Source: Microcoleus vaginatus PCC 9802
GTDB lineage: Bacteria > Cyanobacteriota > Cyanobacteriia > Cyanobacteriales > Microcoleaceae
Length of the DNA stretch: 64,000 bases
Direction of reading: 5' to 3'
Assembly: GCA_022701275.1 (NCBI GenBank)
Contig: CP031740.1
Location: 4,599,001-4,663,000 of the forward strand
A program made the position numbers and the translations under genes. The notes beneath the pieces were generated by a model. That model was not told where the DNA came from and searched no databases. It was given only the letters and a program-made list of their open reading frames with translations. Of the stretch, positions 47,432 to 56,618 are shown one piece after another; the stretch's first letter is position 1; each line of letters starts with the position of its first letter.

Positions 47432-48448
47432 ATGAAAGTCCGCTTTAATGTAGTGCGCCAAAATCAAAACGAGGCTCCTCGGGTTCACACTTACACCCTA
47501 GATGTGGAAGAGAGCAATACCATCCTAGACTGCCTCAACAGTATTAAGTGGGAACACGACGGCACTTTAGCTTTTCGCAAAAATTGTCGCAATACAATTT
47601 GCGGCAGTTGTTCTATGCGAATTAACGGTCGCTCAGCATTAGCTTGCAAAGAAAATGTAGCCAGCGAACTGGCAAGACTGCAAAAAATAGCTGATTCCAG
47701 CTCAGCAGAAAGGCCTACCGATTTCATCCCAGAAATCACCGTCGCCCCAATGGGAAATATGCCGGTTATTAAAGATTTGGTGGTTGACATGACCAGTTTT
47801 TGGGACAACCTAGAAGCAGTTGAACCCTATGTCAGCACCGCCTCGCGAGCAATTCCAGAACGCGAATTTCTGCAAACTCCAGAAGAGCGATCGAAACTCG
47901 ACCAAACCGGCAACTGCATCCTCTGTGGTGCGTGCTATTCTGAGTGCAACGCCCGCGAAGTCAACCCGGAATTTGTCGGCCCCCACGCCCTCGCCAAAGC
48001 TTACCGCACGATCGCCGACTCCCGCGACAGCGAAACCGAAAATCGGCTCGAAAAATACAACGAAGGCACCGCAGGCGTCTGGGGATGCACCCGCTGTTAC
48101 TACTGCAACTCGGTTTGCCCGATGGAAGTGGCGCCGATGGATCAAATTGGTAAGATTAAACAAGAGATTCTCGATCGCAAAGACGACCAAGCCAGTCGAT
48201 CGATCCGCCACCGCAAAGTTTTAATCGATCTCGTCAAAGAAGGTGGCTGGATAGACGAGCGCAAGTTTGGCATCGAAGTAGTAGGAAACTACTTCCGGGA
48301 CGTTAAAGGTTTGCTGAGTCTGGGCCCGTTGGGTTTGAGAATGATCGCTCGCGGCAAGTTCCCGCTGTTTTTTGAGCCTTCTGAAGGTACCGAAACCGTG
48401 CGAAATCTGATCGAATCCGTTCAAAGTTTAGAAAAGTCAGGAGATTAG
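47432..48448 (+). CDS. sdhB: Succinate dehydrogenase/fumarate reductase iron-sulfur subunit
   Basis: The 338-residue protein has an N-terminal 2Fe-2S ferredoxin domain (CRNTICGSCSMRINGRSALAC) and a C-terminal domain with CILCGACYSEC and CTRCYYCNSVCP. In canonical SdhB the second motif has a hydrophobic residue where this one has Cys, which gives a 3Fe-4S cluster. The extra Cys here predicts a second 4Fe-4S cluster, as in type E enzymes of archaea and some bacteria. It carries electrons from SdhA to the quinone pool on the thylakoid membrane. sdhA is not in the window. The C-terminal tail beyond ~240 is longer than in proteobacteria. Confidence 0.92.
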   Translation: MKVRFNVVRQNQNEAPRVHTYTLDVEESNTILDCLNSIKWEHDGTLAFRKNCRNTICGSCSMRINGRSALACKENVASELARLQKIADSSSAERPTDFIPEITVAPMGNMPVIKDLVVDMTSFWDNLEAVEPYVSTASRAIPEREFLQTPEERSKLDQTGNCILCGACYSECNAREVNPEFVGPHALAKAYRTIADSRDSETENRLEKYNEGTAGVWGCTRCYYCNSVCPMEVAPMDQIGKIKQEILDRKDDQASRSIRHRKVLIDLVKEGGWIDERKFGIEVVGNYFRDVKGLLSLGPLGLRMIARGKFPLFFEPSEGTETVRNLIESVQSLEKSGD

Positions 48449-48542
48449 CCATGGGCTGTCATTTTCCTGGTAAATTACAAGTTGTGCGATCGCAAAGCTT
48501 CCCACAAGTAATTACTCAAAACTCAAAACTCAAAACTTTTAA

Positions 48543-48731
48543 ATGACTGCTAAAACTCCTCCCTCCCCAAAACCCACAACCCCAAATACCCCAAAACCAG
48601 AACCAGCCTTTGGGTGGAATGCCTATGCAGAACAAATCAACGGCAGATTTGCGATGGTGGGATTCGTGGGACTTTTGCTGCTAGAATTCTTCACCCGCCA
48701 GGATTTTTTTACCTGGCTGGGTTTTCGTTAA
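48543..48731 (+). CDS. High-light-inducible protein (one-helix CAB-like)
   Basis: The 62-residue protein has a Pro/Lys/Thr-rich N-terminus and one membrane helix with the chlorophyll-binding motif EQINGRFAMVG preceded by FGWNAYA. Hlips bind chlorophyll and carotenoid, dissipate excess energy and help photosystem II assembly. It lies 94 bp after sdhB on the same strand. Which Hlip type it is cannot be fixed from length alone. Confidence 0.93.
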   Translation: MTAKTPPSPKPTTPNTPKPEPAFGWNAYAEQINGRFAMVGFVGLLLLEFFTRQDFFTWLGFR

Positions 48732-48965
48732 ATTAATCTAAATTCAGAAGGGAAGTGGAAAATTTATCGCTCTTTCACCTTTCCTTCTACTTTTAAAAGT
48801 TATTTAAAATACAGTTTATCAAATTAAAAATGCACAATTATGACTTTTCTAGTTTCAGATAACACATAAATTTACCAAAGTCGATCGCACTACAAGTAAG
48901 TGCGATCGTCCTTGAATTATAGGGACAGGGCAATGCCGTGCCGTGACTCCCAAGTTTAGTTCAAA

Positions 48966-49586
48966 CTAATTTCCAGTTATTTCGCGGACGGTCAAACTGT
49001 ACTTGCCTCTACCTTTTGGAGGCGGCTCGTAAGCATTGACAATGACGCGATAGCGACCATTCGCAGACAAGGTAACAGTAAGCTCTGAATTGGAATTTTG
49101 CTGCGTTGCATCATCATTTTCTCCAACTATCTCGCCCTGGGAGTTGAAAATAGCGAGATAAGTATCAAACTCGGTACTTTCTACGGTAACAACCACTTTC
49201 TGGCCCTGAGTCCCTTCAAAGGTATACTCGTCGTATAAACTGCTGTCCGAGGGCAGTACAGAAGACTTAGCAGGGGTGAGTTCTCCGTTTTGCTCTAAAA
49301 TGACCTTAGATGAACCCGCATCAGGACTCGGCGGAGGTTCTACAGTTGGTCTCTGAGTTGGCGAACTCTGTGGTGATGGCGACGGGTTGGGGCTTGCTTG
49401 AGCTAAAACCGCCTTGTCGGCAGGCTTTGCATCAGTTAAATTTTGAGCAAATTCTGCTGAAAGGAGGGTGGAACTACTGTTAGCAACTCCACCTAAATTT
49501 GAAACTGGCAGGGAGAGAATCGGCTTACCAGAAAAAGTAGCTAGTAGAGCAATTGGCGCGATCGCCCAAAATCTAACTTGACGCAT
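48966..49586 (-). CDS. Secreted PPC-domain protein
   Basis: The 206-residue protein has a signal peptide (~1-25), a Pro/Ser linker (~65-95) and one bacterial pre-peptidase C-terminal (PPC) beta-sandwich (~100-203) with SLYDEYTFEGTQGQKV, ENDDATQQNSNSEL and RYRVIVNAYEP. The PPC is close in sequence to the last PPC of the HtrA-like protease just upstream, which suggests that this gene arose by copying that domain. There is no protease domain. It may bind to or modulate the protease, or act as a free surface domain; this is inference. Confidence 0.82.
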   Translation of the reverse strand: MRQVRFWAIAPIALLATFSGKPILSLPVSNLGGVANSSSTLLSAEFAQNLTDAKPADKAVLAQASPNPSPSPQSSPTQRPTVEPPPSPDAGSSKVILEQNGELTPAKSSVLPSDSSLYDEYTFEGTQGQKVVVTVESTEFDTYLAIFNSQGEIVGENDDATQQNSNSELTVTLSANGRYRVIVNAYEPPPKGRGKYSLTVREITGN

Positions 49587-49606
49587 GAATTACCTCGGTT
49601 TGCAAC

Positions 49607-49698
49607 GAAGAAGGAAGTTCGGCAACGGATTTTGTAACGGATTTAACGGATGGAAGAAGGAAGTTCGGCACCGGATTCTGTAACGGATTTAATGGATG
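49607..49698. repeat. 46-bp tandem duplication between PPC genes
   Basis: Two units of 46 bp, each starting GAAGAAGGAAGTTCGGCA and ending ATTTAA(C/T)GGATG, follow each other with three differences. They lie between the protease gene and the PPC-only gene. Confidence 0.9.
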
Positions 49699-49769
49699 CA
49701 CGGAAGTAGGAAGCAGAATAATTCGACCAATTACCAATTCCCGATTACCCATTACCTTTTTCCCCATTT

Positions 49770-51218
49770 TCACCGGACAGTTAGAGTGTAACGACCCCGG
49801 CCCGAAGCATCGTAAGCATTGACAATTACGCGATAGCGACCCGTAGCGGGCAAAGTAACGGTCAGAAACGCATTTTTAGTCGAATCGCTCCCATCGTCAT
49901 TTTCTGCCACTAATCGGCCGTTAGGGCCAAAGATAGCCACATAGGGATCGAAATCTGTACTTTCGAGGGAAATGGCTACAGACTGACCCGATCGACCTTC
50001 AAAAGTATACTCGCGATACAGACTGTTGTCAGACGGCAATACTGGGCCGCCTGCGGCTAAAGCGCCTTCTTCTTGCAAAATCGCCCGAGAAGGCGCGGTA
50101 GGAGCACTCGCTTTCAGTTCTAACGTATAAGCCCCTGACTGCCTAGCTTGGTAGGAATTTGCCACTAACGTGTAAGTCCCGTCTGCTGGCAGCCTGACTG
50201 TAATTCTGGCGTCTTTACTGCCTGCCCCGTCATCGTCTTGCGCGATTTCGCGCTGGTTGGGCCCGAGCAAAATTAAATAAGGGTCAATTTCTTGACTTTT
50301 CATTTCTATGGTGATTTGCTGGCCCGCTTTTCCCTCAAAGGAGTAGAGGTCAAAAAAGCTGTTGTCGGTGGGCAGAACGCTAGACTTGTCGGTGAGGATG
50401 CCGCTGACGGCGGGCCCGTTTAACGGAACTTTTTGAGGTGATTTGTTGCCAAAGGGCGATCGGGCTTGAGCCACGCGGGGAGCTCGCCCTTCTCGTACCG
50501 CTGTCAGGAAAGCGGGTATTTTGTCTGCTGAAATTGCAAAACCGATACCGATACTGCCACCGCCCCGACCGCGAGTAAAAATAGAAGTATTAACGCCGAT
50601 TAATTCTCCTGAACTGTTGAGCAAGGGCCCTCCAGAATTGCCGGGATTGATGGCGGCGTCGGTTTGAATTAAGCCCCGCTGCTGGTCGATGCGGCTGACG
50701 ATTCCGACTGTAAAAGTACCTTGAAATTGACCGAATGGATTGCCGATCGCAAATGCTTGTTGCCCGACTTTCACCGAACCGGGACGGGCTAAAGGAATGG
50801 TGGGCAAATTGTTTTGACCGCGAATTTTCACCACGGCTAAGTCTAGACCTTCTTCGCCGAATCCGATGACATCGGCGACAAGTTTTCTGCCGTCTGACAA
50901 AATGATATTGACGGTACCGCCTGCCGAAACAACGTGGGCATTAGTTAACACCATGCCGTCGGGGCTGATAATTGTGCCGCTGCCGTTAGATTTATCTGTA
51001 TCGACGGTAACAACCGCCGGACTAGCCTTTTCGTAGACTCGAATATTGGTTTGTTCTTCGACATTTTGGGCGATCGCACCCTGGGAATGCACCGAGTTAA
51101 ATTCCGTTAAATCTGTTGATTGCCGCACAGGGGATGTCGTAACAACCGCAGTAGCGCTGGTTGCAACCCCAACCGTTAAAATTCCCGATACTGCTAAAGT
51201 TAGAAGTTTGAAATTCAT
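49770..51218 (-). CDS. HtrA-like trypsin-fold serine protease with two PPC domains
   Basis: The 482-residue protein has a signal peptide (~1-26), an S1C protease domain (~50-235) and two PPC domains (~265-370 and ~375-482). The triad is intact: His in LTNAHVV, Asp in GLDLAVVK, Ser in NPGNSGGPLL. HtrA/Deg proteases normally carry PDZ domains after the protease; here they are replaced by PPC domains. The protein should be periplasmic or secreted and degrade or process misfolded proteins. The gene 183 bp downstream encodes a free PPC domain. Confidence 0.9.
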   Translation of the reverse strand: MNFKLLTLAVSGILTVGVATSATAVVTTSPVRQSTDLTEFNSVHSQGAIAQNVEEQTNIRVYEKASPAVVTVDTDKSNGSGTIISPDGMVLTNAHVVSAGGTVNIILSDGRKLVADVIGFGEEGLDLAVVKIRGQNNLPTIPLARPGSVKVGQQAFAIGNPFGQFQGTFTVGIVSRIDQQRGLIQTDAAINPGNSGGPLLNSSGELIGVNTSIFTRGRGGGSIGIGFAISADKIPAFLTAVREGRAPRVAQARSPFGNKSPQKVPLNGPAVSGILTDKSSVLPTDNSFFDLYSFEGKAGQQITIEMKSQEIDPYLILLGPNQREIAQDDDGAGSKDARITVRLPADGTYTLVANSYQARQSGAYTLELKASAPTAPSRAILQEEGALAAGGPVLPSDNSLYREYTFEGRSGQSVAISLESTDFDPYVAIFGPNGRLVAENDDGSDSTKNAFLTVTLPATGRYRVIVNAYDASGRGRYTLTVR

Positions 51219-51327
51219 GGCGATCGATTATTATTTAGCGATCGGTAGCTAGGAATTAGGTTTTGTGGCTAACCGCTAACTACCTTCTGTAATTATTTTA
51301 GGACTTGCACCAGGGTAGTGACCTTCC

Positions 51328-52452
51328 TCACGTCGGTTCTCCAATTTGGGAATCTGAATCAGCAGCTAAATACTTAAAATTAGCTTCTCGTACCGCAGCG
51401 TCCTCATTGCCGTAGAAAAAAGACAGCAAAGCAAAGCGCTGACCACTAATCACGGTAGTGGCTTCATGCAGCAAAGAACACGAAAAAATAATCGCCGTGC
51501 CAGAATCGCCTTTATAACCGTGCGGCGCGTACTCTGGAAACCGTAAAAATCCCCCCGTGTACTCTCCCACATTCAAGTTTAGCGTCATCGCAAACCTGCG
51601 GTGCAGCGTAGCTTTGCTAGTGTTGTCGCGGTGCGACCGAAAATAACCGCCGCTGTCAGCATCGTAACAACCTATCAAATACCGTTCAAACCTAGTGATT
51701 GTAAACTGAAAAGCTTTCTCTACTTCCGGCCGCACCCGGCGTAGAATAATCGCATTCAATTGTTGCTGGAAATCCTCGTCTTGAATAAAGAAATCTCGGC
51801 GCTTCTTAAAAGTGTCGTCGTGCAAGCCAACAGTTTTCCCGCCTATTTGCCTCATAAAGCCCGAGGGACTGCCACCATTAGCTTTGTACATATCGATCAA
51901 ACTGCGGCAAGAGGCTTTGTCTAAAACGTTAGGAATTACCAACACCGGGGCGTGGCGAGTGGCTGCTCGGGCTTCCTCAATAGGGGGCAAAGTTTTGAGA
52001 AAATCTAATACTTGTTGGGCGTGTTGGTGCGGTTCGCCCATCGGCAAAATATTAATTACCTGAAGGTTTTCGTTGAGTACAAAAGTTTGGGGTGCATAGT
52101 GAACTCCGGCAAATCCATTTTCTTCGACATCTCGGAAAACACCGTACTGCTGACTGACTGTTTTATGCAAGTCCCAGAAAAAGAGGAATGACGGAGCAAT
52201 TGTTGTCGGTCTGTTTTGTTCTTTGTCTGCTGGGTCAACGCTCACTCCGAACCGGGCTACTTTCAACCTTTGGAATTCTTCTGAAAGCTCTTGAAAGCTT
52301 TTGAGGATAACTTGGATTTGTTGAAAAGCTGCGCTGGCAAAGAAAAACAGCACGACTCGTCGGCCGGCAACCGTTGAGAAATAAAATAAGGGGTTATTTG
52401 TAGAAGTAATGGAAAACCAGGGAGCCGGATCTCCTATTTCGAGTAATGGCAT
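51328..52452 (-). CDS. Redoxin domain fused to 2OG-Fe(II) prolyl-hydroxylase-like domain
   Basis: The 374-residue protein has an N-terminal AhpC/TSA-like redoxin fold (~1-160: EIGDPAPWFSI, VVLFFFASAAF, RFGVSVDP) in which the peroxidatic Cys is missing (the position lies in FFASAAFQQ). A P4Hc 2-oxoglutarate oxygenase domain follows (~190-365), with the iron ligands in FRSHRDN and SLLHEATTV and the 2OG-binding Arg in GQRFALLSF. The hydroxylase looks active; the redoxin is likely a binding domain. The substrate is unknown. The gene stands alone. Confidence 0.85.
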   Translation of the reverse strand: MPLLEIGDPAPWFSITSTNNPLFYFSTVAGRRVVLFFFASAAFQQIQVILKSFQELSEEFQRLKVARFGVSVDPADKEQNRPTTIAPSFLFFWDLHKTVSQQYGVFRDVEENGFAGVHYAPQTFVLNENLQVINILPMGEPHQHAQQVLDFLKTLPPIEEARAATRHAPVLVIPNVLDKASCRSLIDMYKANGGSPSGFMRQIGGKTVGLHDDTFKKRRDFFIQDEDFQQQLNAIILRRVRPEVEKAFQFTITRFERYLIGCYDADSGGYFRSHRDNTSKATLHRRFAMTLNLNVGEYTGGFLRFPEYAPHGYKGDSGTAIIFSCSLLHEATTVISGQRFALLSFFYGNEDAAVREANFKYLAADSDSQIGEPT

Positions 52453-52719
52453 CTTGCTGATTTAATAAGTGGTATTTTATATTAAGATTATTATACTGTC
52501 GATTAGTTCCACAGGTTCCGTAGGTCAAAATAATTTTAAAAAAAATTAGCTCTTGTTTTTGTATATCTGTGTTGGTATGGGGTTTCACACTCACAATTTA
52601 CAGGCTTTTTAATCACTTTAATATCTCAGAATAAGTAGATGGGGCTCAATAAACGCAACTTATTTTTTTGCCTGCGGGCACGAGAAAAGTTTAGTTTCAC
52701 CCATCTACTTAGTGTTTGC

Positions 52720-53529
52720 CTATTTGTCGAAACTGGGGGAATTATCCGGTTGGTCTTCCGGGTATTCTACAGGTCGATACTCCACGTAGTCTGACGGCGG
52801 TGCTTCCACGTCGCGGTTGCTGGGGCGAGACCTGGATGATTCCGTAGGACGGGTTTTTTTGGTTCTCGGCGGCGTATCGGAACTGCGGTTTTCCGAAGCA
52901 GGGGGGCGACCGCTGCGGCTGCGGGTCGGTCTTTCTTCGGGGTTGTCTGAAACGTCCCAGTTGTCAGACTCTTGGGCAGGGGGGGCTTCTGGGCGAGAGG
53001 GACGTTTGCGCGACGCTCGCTCGGGCGACTCAGGCCTGGAGGTGTTAACGCTGCCGTTGCGATTCGAGGGGCGGCGGCGGGGTTCGTCGTCGTAGGCTTC
53101 CCGAGAGGAACGGTAGTCTTGGCTGCCTCTGATCCGGGGACGCTGCGGATAGTCTTCCTCTGGTTCTAGCTGTTCCATTTCGCCATCGTAGCCCTCGTAA
53201 CCGTAGGCGTTGCTGACCGGTCGCTCTTCATCTACGTATTGGGCGCGAGTTTTGGCTTGGGCTGTGGTCGCTCCTCGCAGTTTAATGCTTTCTGCTGCAA
53301 AAAATATGGCGGAACCAGCGAGCAGAAATTGACCGAATGCCAGAATTGGGTCAAGCCGCCATCCTTGAAATAACAGAATACCGCCGCACAGCAAGCCGAC
53401 TGCTGCAAAAAAAATATCGTGGTCTCGGGCTAGTTTGGGACGCCACGATCGCAGAAAATACAGTCCTGCCCCTGCTACTGCTAGGATAATCCCTAACAGG
53501 CTGCTCCAGTTCAATCCTAAATTGACCAT
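52720..53529 (-). CDS. ycf66: Ycf66-family protein
   Basis: The 269-residue protein has three N-terminal membrane helices (~8-27, 38-56, 62-80) and a long charged, Pro/Ser/Arg-rich tail (~95-269) that is probably unstructured. The opening NLGLNWSSLLGIILAVAGAG fits the Ycf66 family of cyanobacteria and chloroplasts. Function is unknown but linked to photosynthetic membranes. It lies downstream of psbX, separated by that gene's terminator. Confidence 0.88.
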   Translation of the reverse strand: MVNLGLNWSSLLGIILAVAGAGLYFLRSWRPKLARDHDIFFAAVGLLCGGILLFQGWRLDPILAFGQFLLAGSAIFFAAESIKLRGATTAQAKTRAQYVDEERPVSNAYGYEGYDGEMEQLEPEEDYPQRPRIRGSQDYRSSREAYDDEPRRRPSNRNGSVNTSRPESPERASRKRPSRPEAPPAQESDNWDVSDNPEERPTRSRSGRPPASENRSSDTPPRTKKTRPTESSRSRPSNRDVEAPPSDYVEYRPVEYPEDQPDNSPSFDK

Positions 53530-53672
53530 TAGCCTATCTCCTATGTCTTTCCTATGTTAGCGAGTTAGATTTTACATCTATCATTAAGTCTGTCAGCCCG
53601 ACTGTGCTTTCTGGGGCAGCGTCCGGTCAGGGTTTCAGCTTGGGAAGTGAGTATAATAATGAGTTTAACGGG

Positions 53673-53733
53673 AAAAAACCTCAGCTTGGCAGTCAACTGA
53701 AGGTTTTGCCTTGACAGTTGCTGGCAGCCGAGG
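53673..53733 (-). terminator. Intrinsic terminator after psbX
   Basis: Read on the minus strand, CCTCGGCT...AACTG and CAGTTGAC...AGCTGAGG form a long imperfect stem followed at once by TTTTTT (53673-53678). It lies ~75 bp after the psbX stop and before ycf66, so psbX is probably transcribed alone. Confidence 0.8.
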
Positions 53734-53808
53734 TTTATCGGATCGGGGAAATGCCCGACTTGTAGCCCACAATTGACTTGCAGCGCCGGACATAGAAACC
53801 CGCTGACT

Positions 53809-53928
53809 TTAGGTGCGCTTGATTTTGTCTTTTTGGCTGATGAAGATCAGGCCGATCGTTGCTGGAAGCACTACAACCACCACGCCCACCAAGAGGCTGT
53901 ACAAAAAGTTCGCGAGAGAAGGAGTCAT
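53809..53928 (-). CDS. psbX: Photosystem II protein PsbX (39 aa)
   Basis: The minus strand encodes MTPSLANFLYSLLVGVVV..., ending in FISQKDKIKRT, a 39-residue protein with one membrane helix. Sequence and length fit PsbX, which sits near cytochrome b559 in photosystem II and affects quinone exchange. It is below the length of most ORF cut-offs and easily missed. A strong terminator follows. AAAGTATAAAATT near 53970-53983 on the minus strand could be its -10 region. Confidence 0.95.
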   Translation of the reverse strand: MTPSLANFLYSLLVGVVVVVLPATIGLIFISQKDKIKRT

Positions 53929-54052
53929 AGATTCAAAGCCTTTGTTACAACAATTTGATTTTTATTAATTTTATACTTTCGATCGCACCTGTGAAACGGT
54001 TAAAATTATGAACAGCAGACTTAACAAAACTTAAAATTTCGAGATAAGACCC

Positions 54053-54337
54053 ATGACTGGTATTACCGTTGCAAGTTGGATTCTGGGCTCTGTCCTAGTC
54101 GTGATGACTTTGCTGTTTATTTTTCGCATCGTCCTGACTTGGTATCCCGAGGTGAACCTGAGCAAATTGCCGTTGAGTCTGATTGCTTGGCCGACGGAAC
54201 CTTTTTTAGCTGTAACTAGAAAGATTGTACCGCCGATCGGCGGGGTGGACATTACGCCGATTATTTGGGTGGGTATCTGTAGCTTGCTGCGAGAAATGAT
54301 TCTCGGTCAGCAAGGGCTGTTGACCATGATGATGTAG
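54053..54337 (+). CDS. YggT/Ycf19-family membrane protein
   Basis: The 94-residue protein has two membrane helices and the family signature FRIVLTWYPEVNL and WPTEPFLAVTRKIVPPIGGVDITPI. Members in chloroplasts and cyanobacteria affect membrane or nucleoid organisation. It is divergent from psbX and convergent with accC. Confidence 0.92.
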   Translation: MTGITVASWILGSVLVVMTLLFIFRIVLTWYPEVNLSKLPLSLIAWPTEPFLAVTRKIVPPIGGVDITPIIWVGICSLLREMILGQQGLLTMMM

Positions 54338-54384
54338 AAGTTGGCGGTTGACTGTTGACAGTTGACAGAAAGCAGGCTGGGTAC

Positions 54385-54418
54385 AAACCCCCGGATTGAT
54401 CCGTGGGGTTGCTTTCTT
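54385..54418. terminator. Bidirectional terminator between yggT and accC
   Basis: AACCCCCGGA and TCCGTGGGGTT form a GC-rich hairpin (54386-54410). It is followed by GCTTTCTTC on the plus strand and preceded by an A-containing stretch, so it can end both convergent genes. Confidence 0.65.
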
Positions 54419-54458
54419 CAATTCTTCAATCCAAAATCCCAAACCCAAAACCGATTGA

Positions 54459-55814
54459 CTAATGACTGTTTTGGTTCAAGAACTGTTCGACGAAATTAGT
54501 GTAAACTTCGCCGCTGAGAAACTCGGGGGAATCGAGAATTTTTTGGTGGAAGCTGAGGGTTGTAGGAACGCCAGTGATGGCGCATTCCCGCAATGCCCGT
54601 TTCATCCTGCGGATGGCTGTCGGTCGATCGCGCCCCCATACAATTACTTTACCGATTAAAGAATCGTAGTAAGCGGGTATTTCGTAATCGGTGTAAACGT
54701 GAGAGTCCATCCGCACGCCGGGGCCACCGGGAGGCAAATAACCGCTGATTCTGCCGGGGTGGGGTCGGAAGTTGCGATCGGGATCTTCGGCATTGATGCG
54801 GCACTCGATGGCGTGGCCGTTGAGAATTACTTGGTTTTGCTTGATTTGCAGTTTTTCTCCTTGGGCGATGCGAATTTGTTCGGCTATCAAGTCGAGACCT
54901 GTAATCATCTCCGTGACGGGATGTTCTACTTGGATGCGAGTGTTCATTTCCATGAAGTAGAACTTGCCCGATTTGTCAAGCAAAAATTCGACAGTGCCCG
55001 CACCCGTGTAGTTGATGGATTTGGCGGCGGCAATGGCGGCGTGACCCATTTGATCTCGCAGTTTCTGACTGAGGGCTGGGCTGGGGGCTTCTTCCAGCAG
55101 TTTCTGGTGTCGCCGCTGAATCGAACAATCTCTCTCGCCGAGGTGGATGACGTTACCGTAGTTGTCGGCGAGGATTTGGATTTCGATGTGGCGGGGTCTT
55201 TCGATGAATTTTTCGAGGTAAAGCCCGGGATTGCCGAAGGCTGCATCGGCTTCGCCTTGGGCTGCTGAGAATAGTTTGGGGAGTTCCGATGCTTCTTTGA
55301 CTAGCCTCATGCCGCGGCCACCACCGCCTGCGGTGGCTTTGATCATCACAGGATAGCCGATGTCGCGGGCGATCGACAAAGCTTCGTGTTCGTCCGCCAG
55401 CAATCCGTCGCTACCGGGAACTGTGGGGACTTTCACCCGCTGCATAGTTTCTTTGGCGGTGGATTTGTCGCCCATCGCCCGCATCGCGGCAGCAGAAGGG
55501 CCGATGAAGGTAATTTGATGGTCGGCGCAGATTTCCGCAAATCGGGCATTTTCCGAGAGGAAGCCGTAGCCCGGGTGAATGGCTGCGGCGTTGCGCGTCA
55601 GGGCGGCCGCGATGATGTTGGGGATATTTAAATAGCTTTTGCTGCTGGTGGGGGGGCCGATGCAAACGGCTTCGTCTGCCAACTGGACGTGCAAGGCGTG
55701 TTTATCTACGGTGGAGTGAACGGCGACCGTGGCAATCCCCATTTCCTCGCAGGTGCGCAGTATGCGGAGAGCTATTTCTCCCCGATTAGCGATTAAAATT
55801 TTCGAGAACCCCAT
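54459..55814 (-). CDS. accC: Acetyl-CoA carboxylase biotin carboxylase subunit
   Basis: The 451-residue protein is a full Acc[21 protein letters not shown] at the start, ATP-grasp loop [31 protein letters not shown], and [14 protein letters not shown] with the metal and catalytic residues. It carboxylates biotin on AccB with ATP and bicarbonate, the first step of fatty acid synthesis. Length is normal. Other acc genes are not nearby, as is common in cyanobacteria. Confidence 0.96.
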   Translation of the reverse strand: MGFSKILIANRGEIALRILRTCEEMGIATVAVHSTVDKHALHVQLADEAVCIGPPTSSKSYLNIPNIIAAALTRNAAAIHPGYGFLSENARFAEICADHQITFIGPSAAAMRAMGDKSTAKETMQRVKVPTVPGSDGLLADEHEALSIARDIGYPVMIKATAGGGGRGMRLVKEASELPKLFSAAQGEADAAFGNPGLYLEKFIERPRHIEIQILADNYGNVIHLGERDCSIQRRHQKLLEEAPSPALSQKLRDQMGHAAIAAAKSINYTGAGTVEFLLDKSGKFYFMEMNTRIQVEHPVTEMITGLDLIAEQIRIAQGEKLQIKQNQVILNGHAIECRINAEDPDRNFRPHPGRISGYLPPGGPGVRMDSHVYTDYEIPAYYDSLIGKVIVWGRDRPTAIRRMKRALRECAITGVPTTLSFHQKILDSPEFLSGEVYTNFVEQFLNQNSH

Positions 55815-56042
55815 CTTCGCTGCTTAATTCACTCAATATTCTGTACAATAATGCCTTTCGGTATGTTCTGGATAATCGTTTTCCAGAAATTGTTCACAAA
55901 AATTTATTTTACATTTTGCTGGTAGTGGTGCTATGATTTTAAATCGGCGGTCTAAAAGGGCAAGTCACAAGTTAAATGTCAGGAACCTCAACCTGTGAAT
56001 CTTTAACTCGTAACGCAAAAATCCCAGAGAGTGCTAGAAAGA

Positions 56043-56126
56043 GCGGATGTGGCGGAATTGGTATACGCGCACGCTTGAGGTGCGTGTGGCATTATGTCCT
56101 TGCGAGTTCGAGTCTCGCCATCCGCA
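56043..56126 (+). tRNA. tRNA-Leu(GAG)
   Basis: The 84-nt sequence has acceptor arms GCGGATG/CATCCGC, D-arm TGGCGGAATTGGTATACGC, anticodon stem CACGC/GCGTG with loop TTGAGGT (anticodon GAG), a long variable arm and T-loop GTTCGAGTCTC. The variable arm and anticodon identify leucine. Discriminator is A; CCA is not encoded. It marks the edge of the accessory block that follows. Confidence 0.95.
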
Positions 56127-56252
56127 TTGAATATATAAAACAACTGTTGACAGTTTTTGCTGTTGGCAGTTGTTTTATATTGACTGGTTTTTCTAGAAAG
56201 TCGATCGAGTTTTAGATCGGATTCTCGAAAACTCGATCGAACTAAGCATTCT

Positions 56253-56492
56253 TTAACTGTCGATCGACAATTGTGTTTGAATTGGAACGCTGGTTTCGTT
56301 GACGCACAGCCCATTTACAAAAACAATTGTATGTGGGAGTGCGGGCATTAAGCGACGCAGTGCATTCAAGTAAGCTTCGGCATCAGGGCGACGAGTAAAA
56401 CGGGCGACTGTTAACTGCTGACAGTTCGGGAGTTGGCGAATTATACACCAAGGTTTAAGTCGATCGCGATAAGTGAGTTCTTTTGGTATCAT
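56253..56492 (-). CDS. Small conserved-looking hypothetical protein (79 aa)
   Basis: The frame has AGGA nine bases before its ATG and reads KPWCIIRQLPNCQQLTVARF and RRPDAEAYLNALRRLMP, a compact alpha/beta pattern. Similar short proteins seem common in cyanobacteria but I cannot name a family with certainty. It is divergent from the XRE-type gene, with a palindrome between them, so the regulator may control it too. Confidence 0.6.
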   Translation of the reverse strand: MIPKELTYRDRLKPWCIIRQLPNCQQLTVARFTRRPDAEAYLNALRRLMPALPHTIVFVNGLCVNETSVPIQTQLSIDS

Positions 56493-56586
56493 AGGAAAAT
56501 CCTTTCCACGAAAGTGGATGGTTAGAGAGGCGATTGCCCTTGATTTATCAGGTCTGAGGGCGATCGTCTTTGTGATTACAAATATT

Positions 56587-56608
56587 AAACGATATATACT
56601 TATCGTTT
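56587..56608. promoter_or_regulatory. Palindromic operator candidate
   Basis: AAACGATA, a 6-bp spacer, and TATCGTTT form a perfect 8-bp inverted repeat ending 10 bp before the regulator ATG at 56619. Its position in a divergent spacer suits autoregulation by the HTH protein. Confidence 0.6.
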
Positions 56609-56618
56609 GTCAAGTAGA

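Noticed and set aside
47810..48224. Frames of 133-134 codons on both strands
   Set aside because: Both overlap sdhB in other frames; sdhB carries all cluster motifs.
54699..55268. 189-codon plus-strand frame
   Set aside because: It is antisense to accC, which is a full-length, strongly conserved gene.
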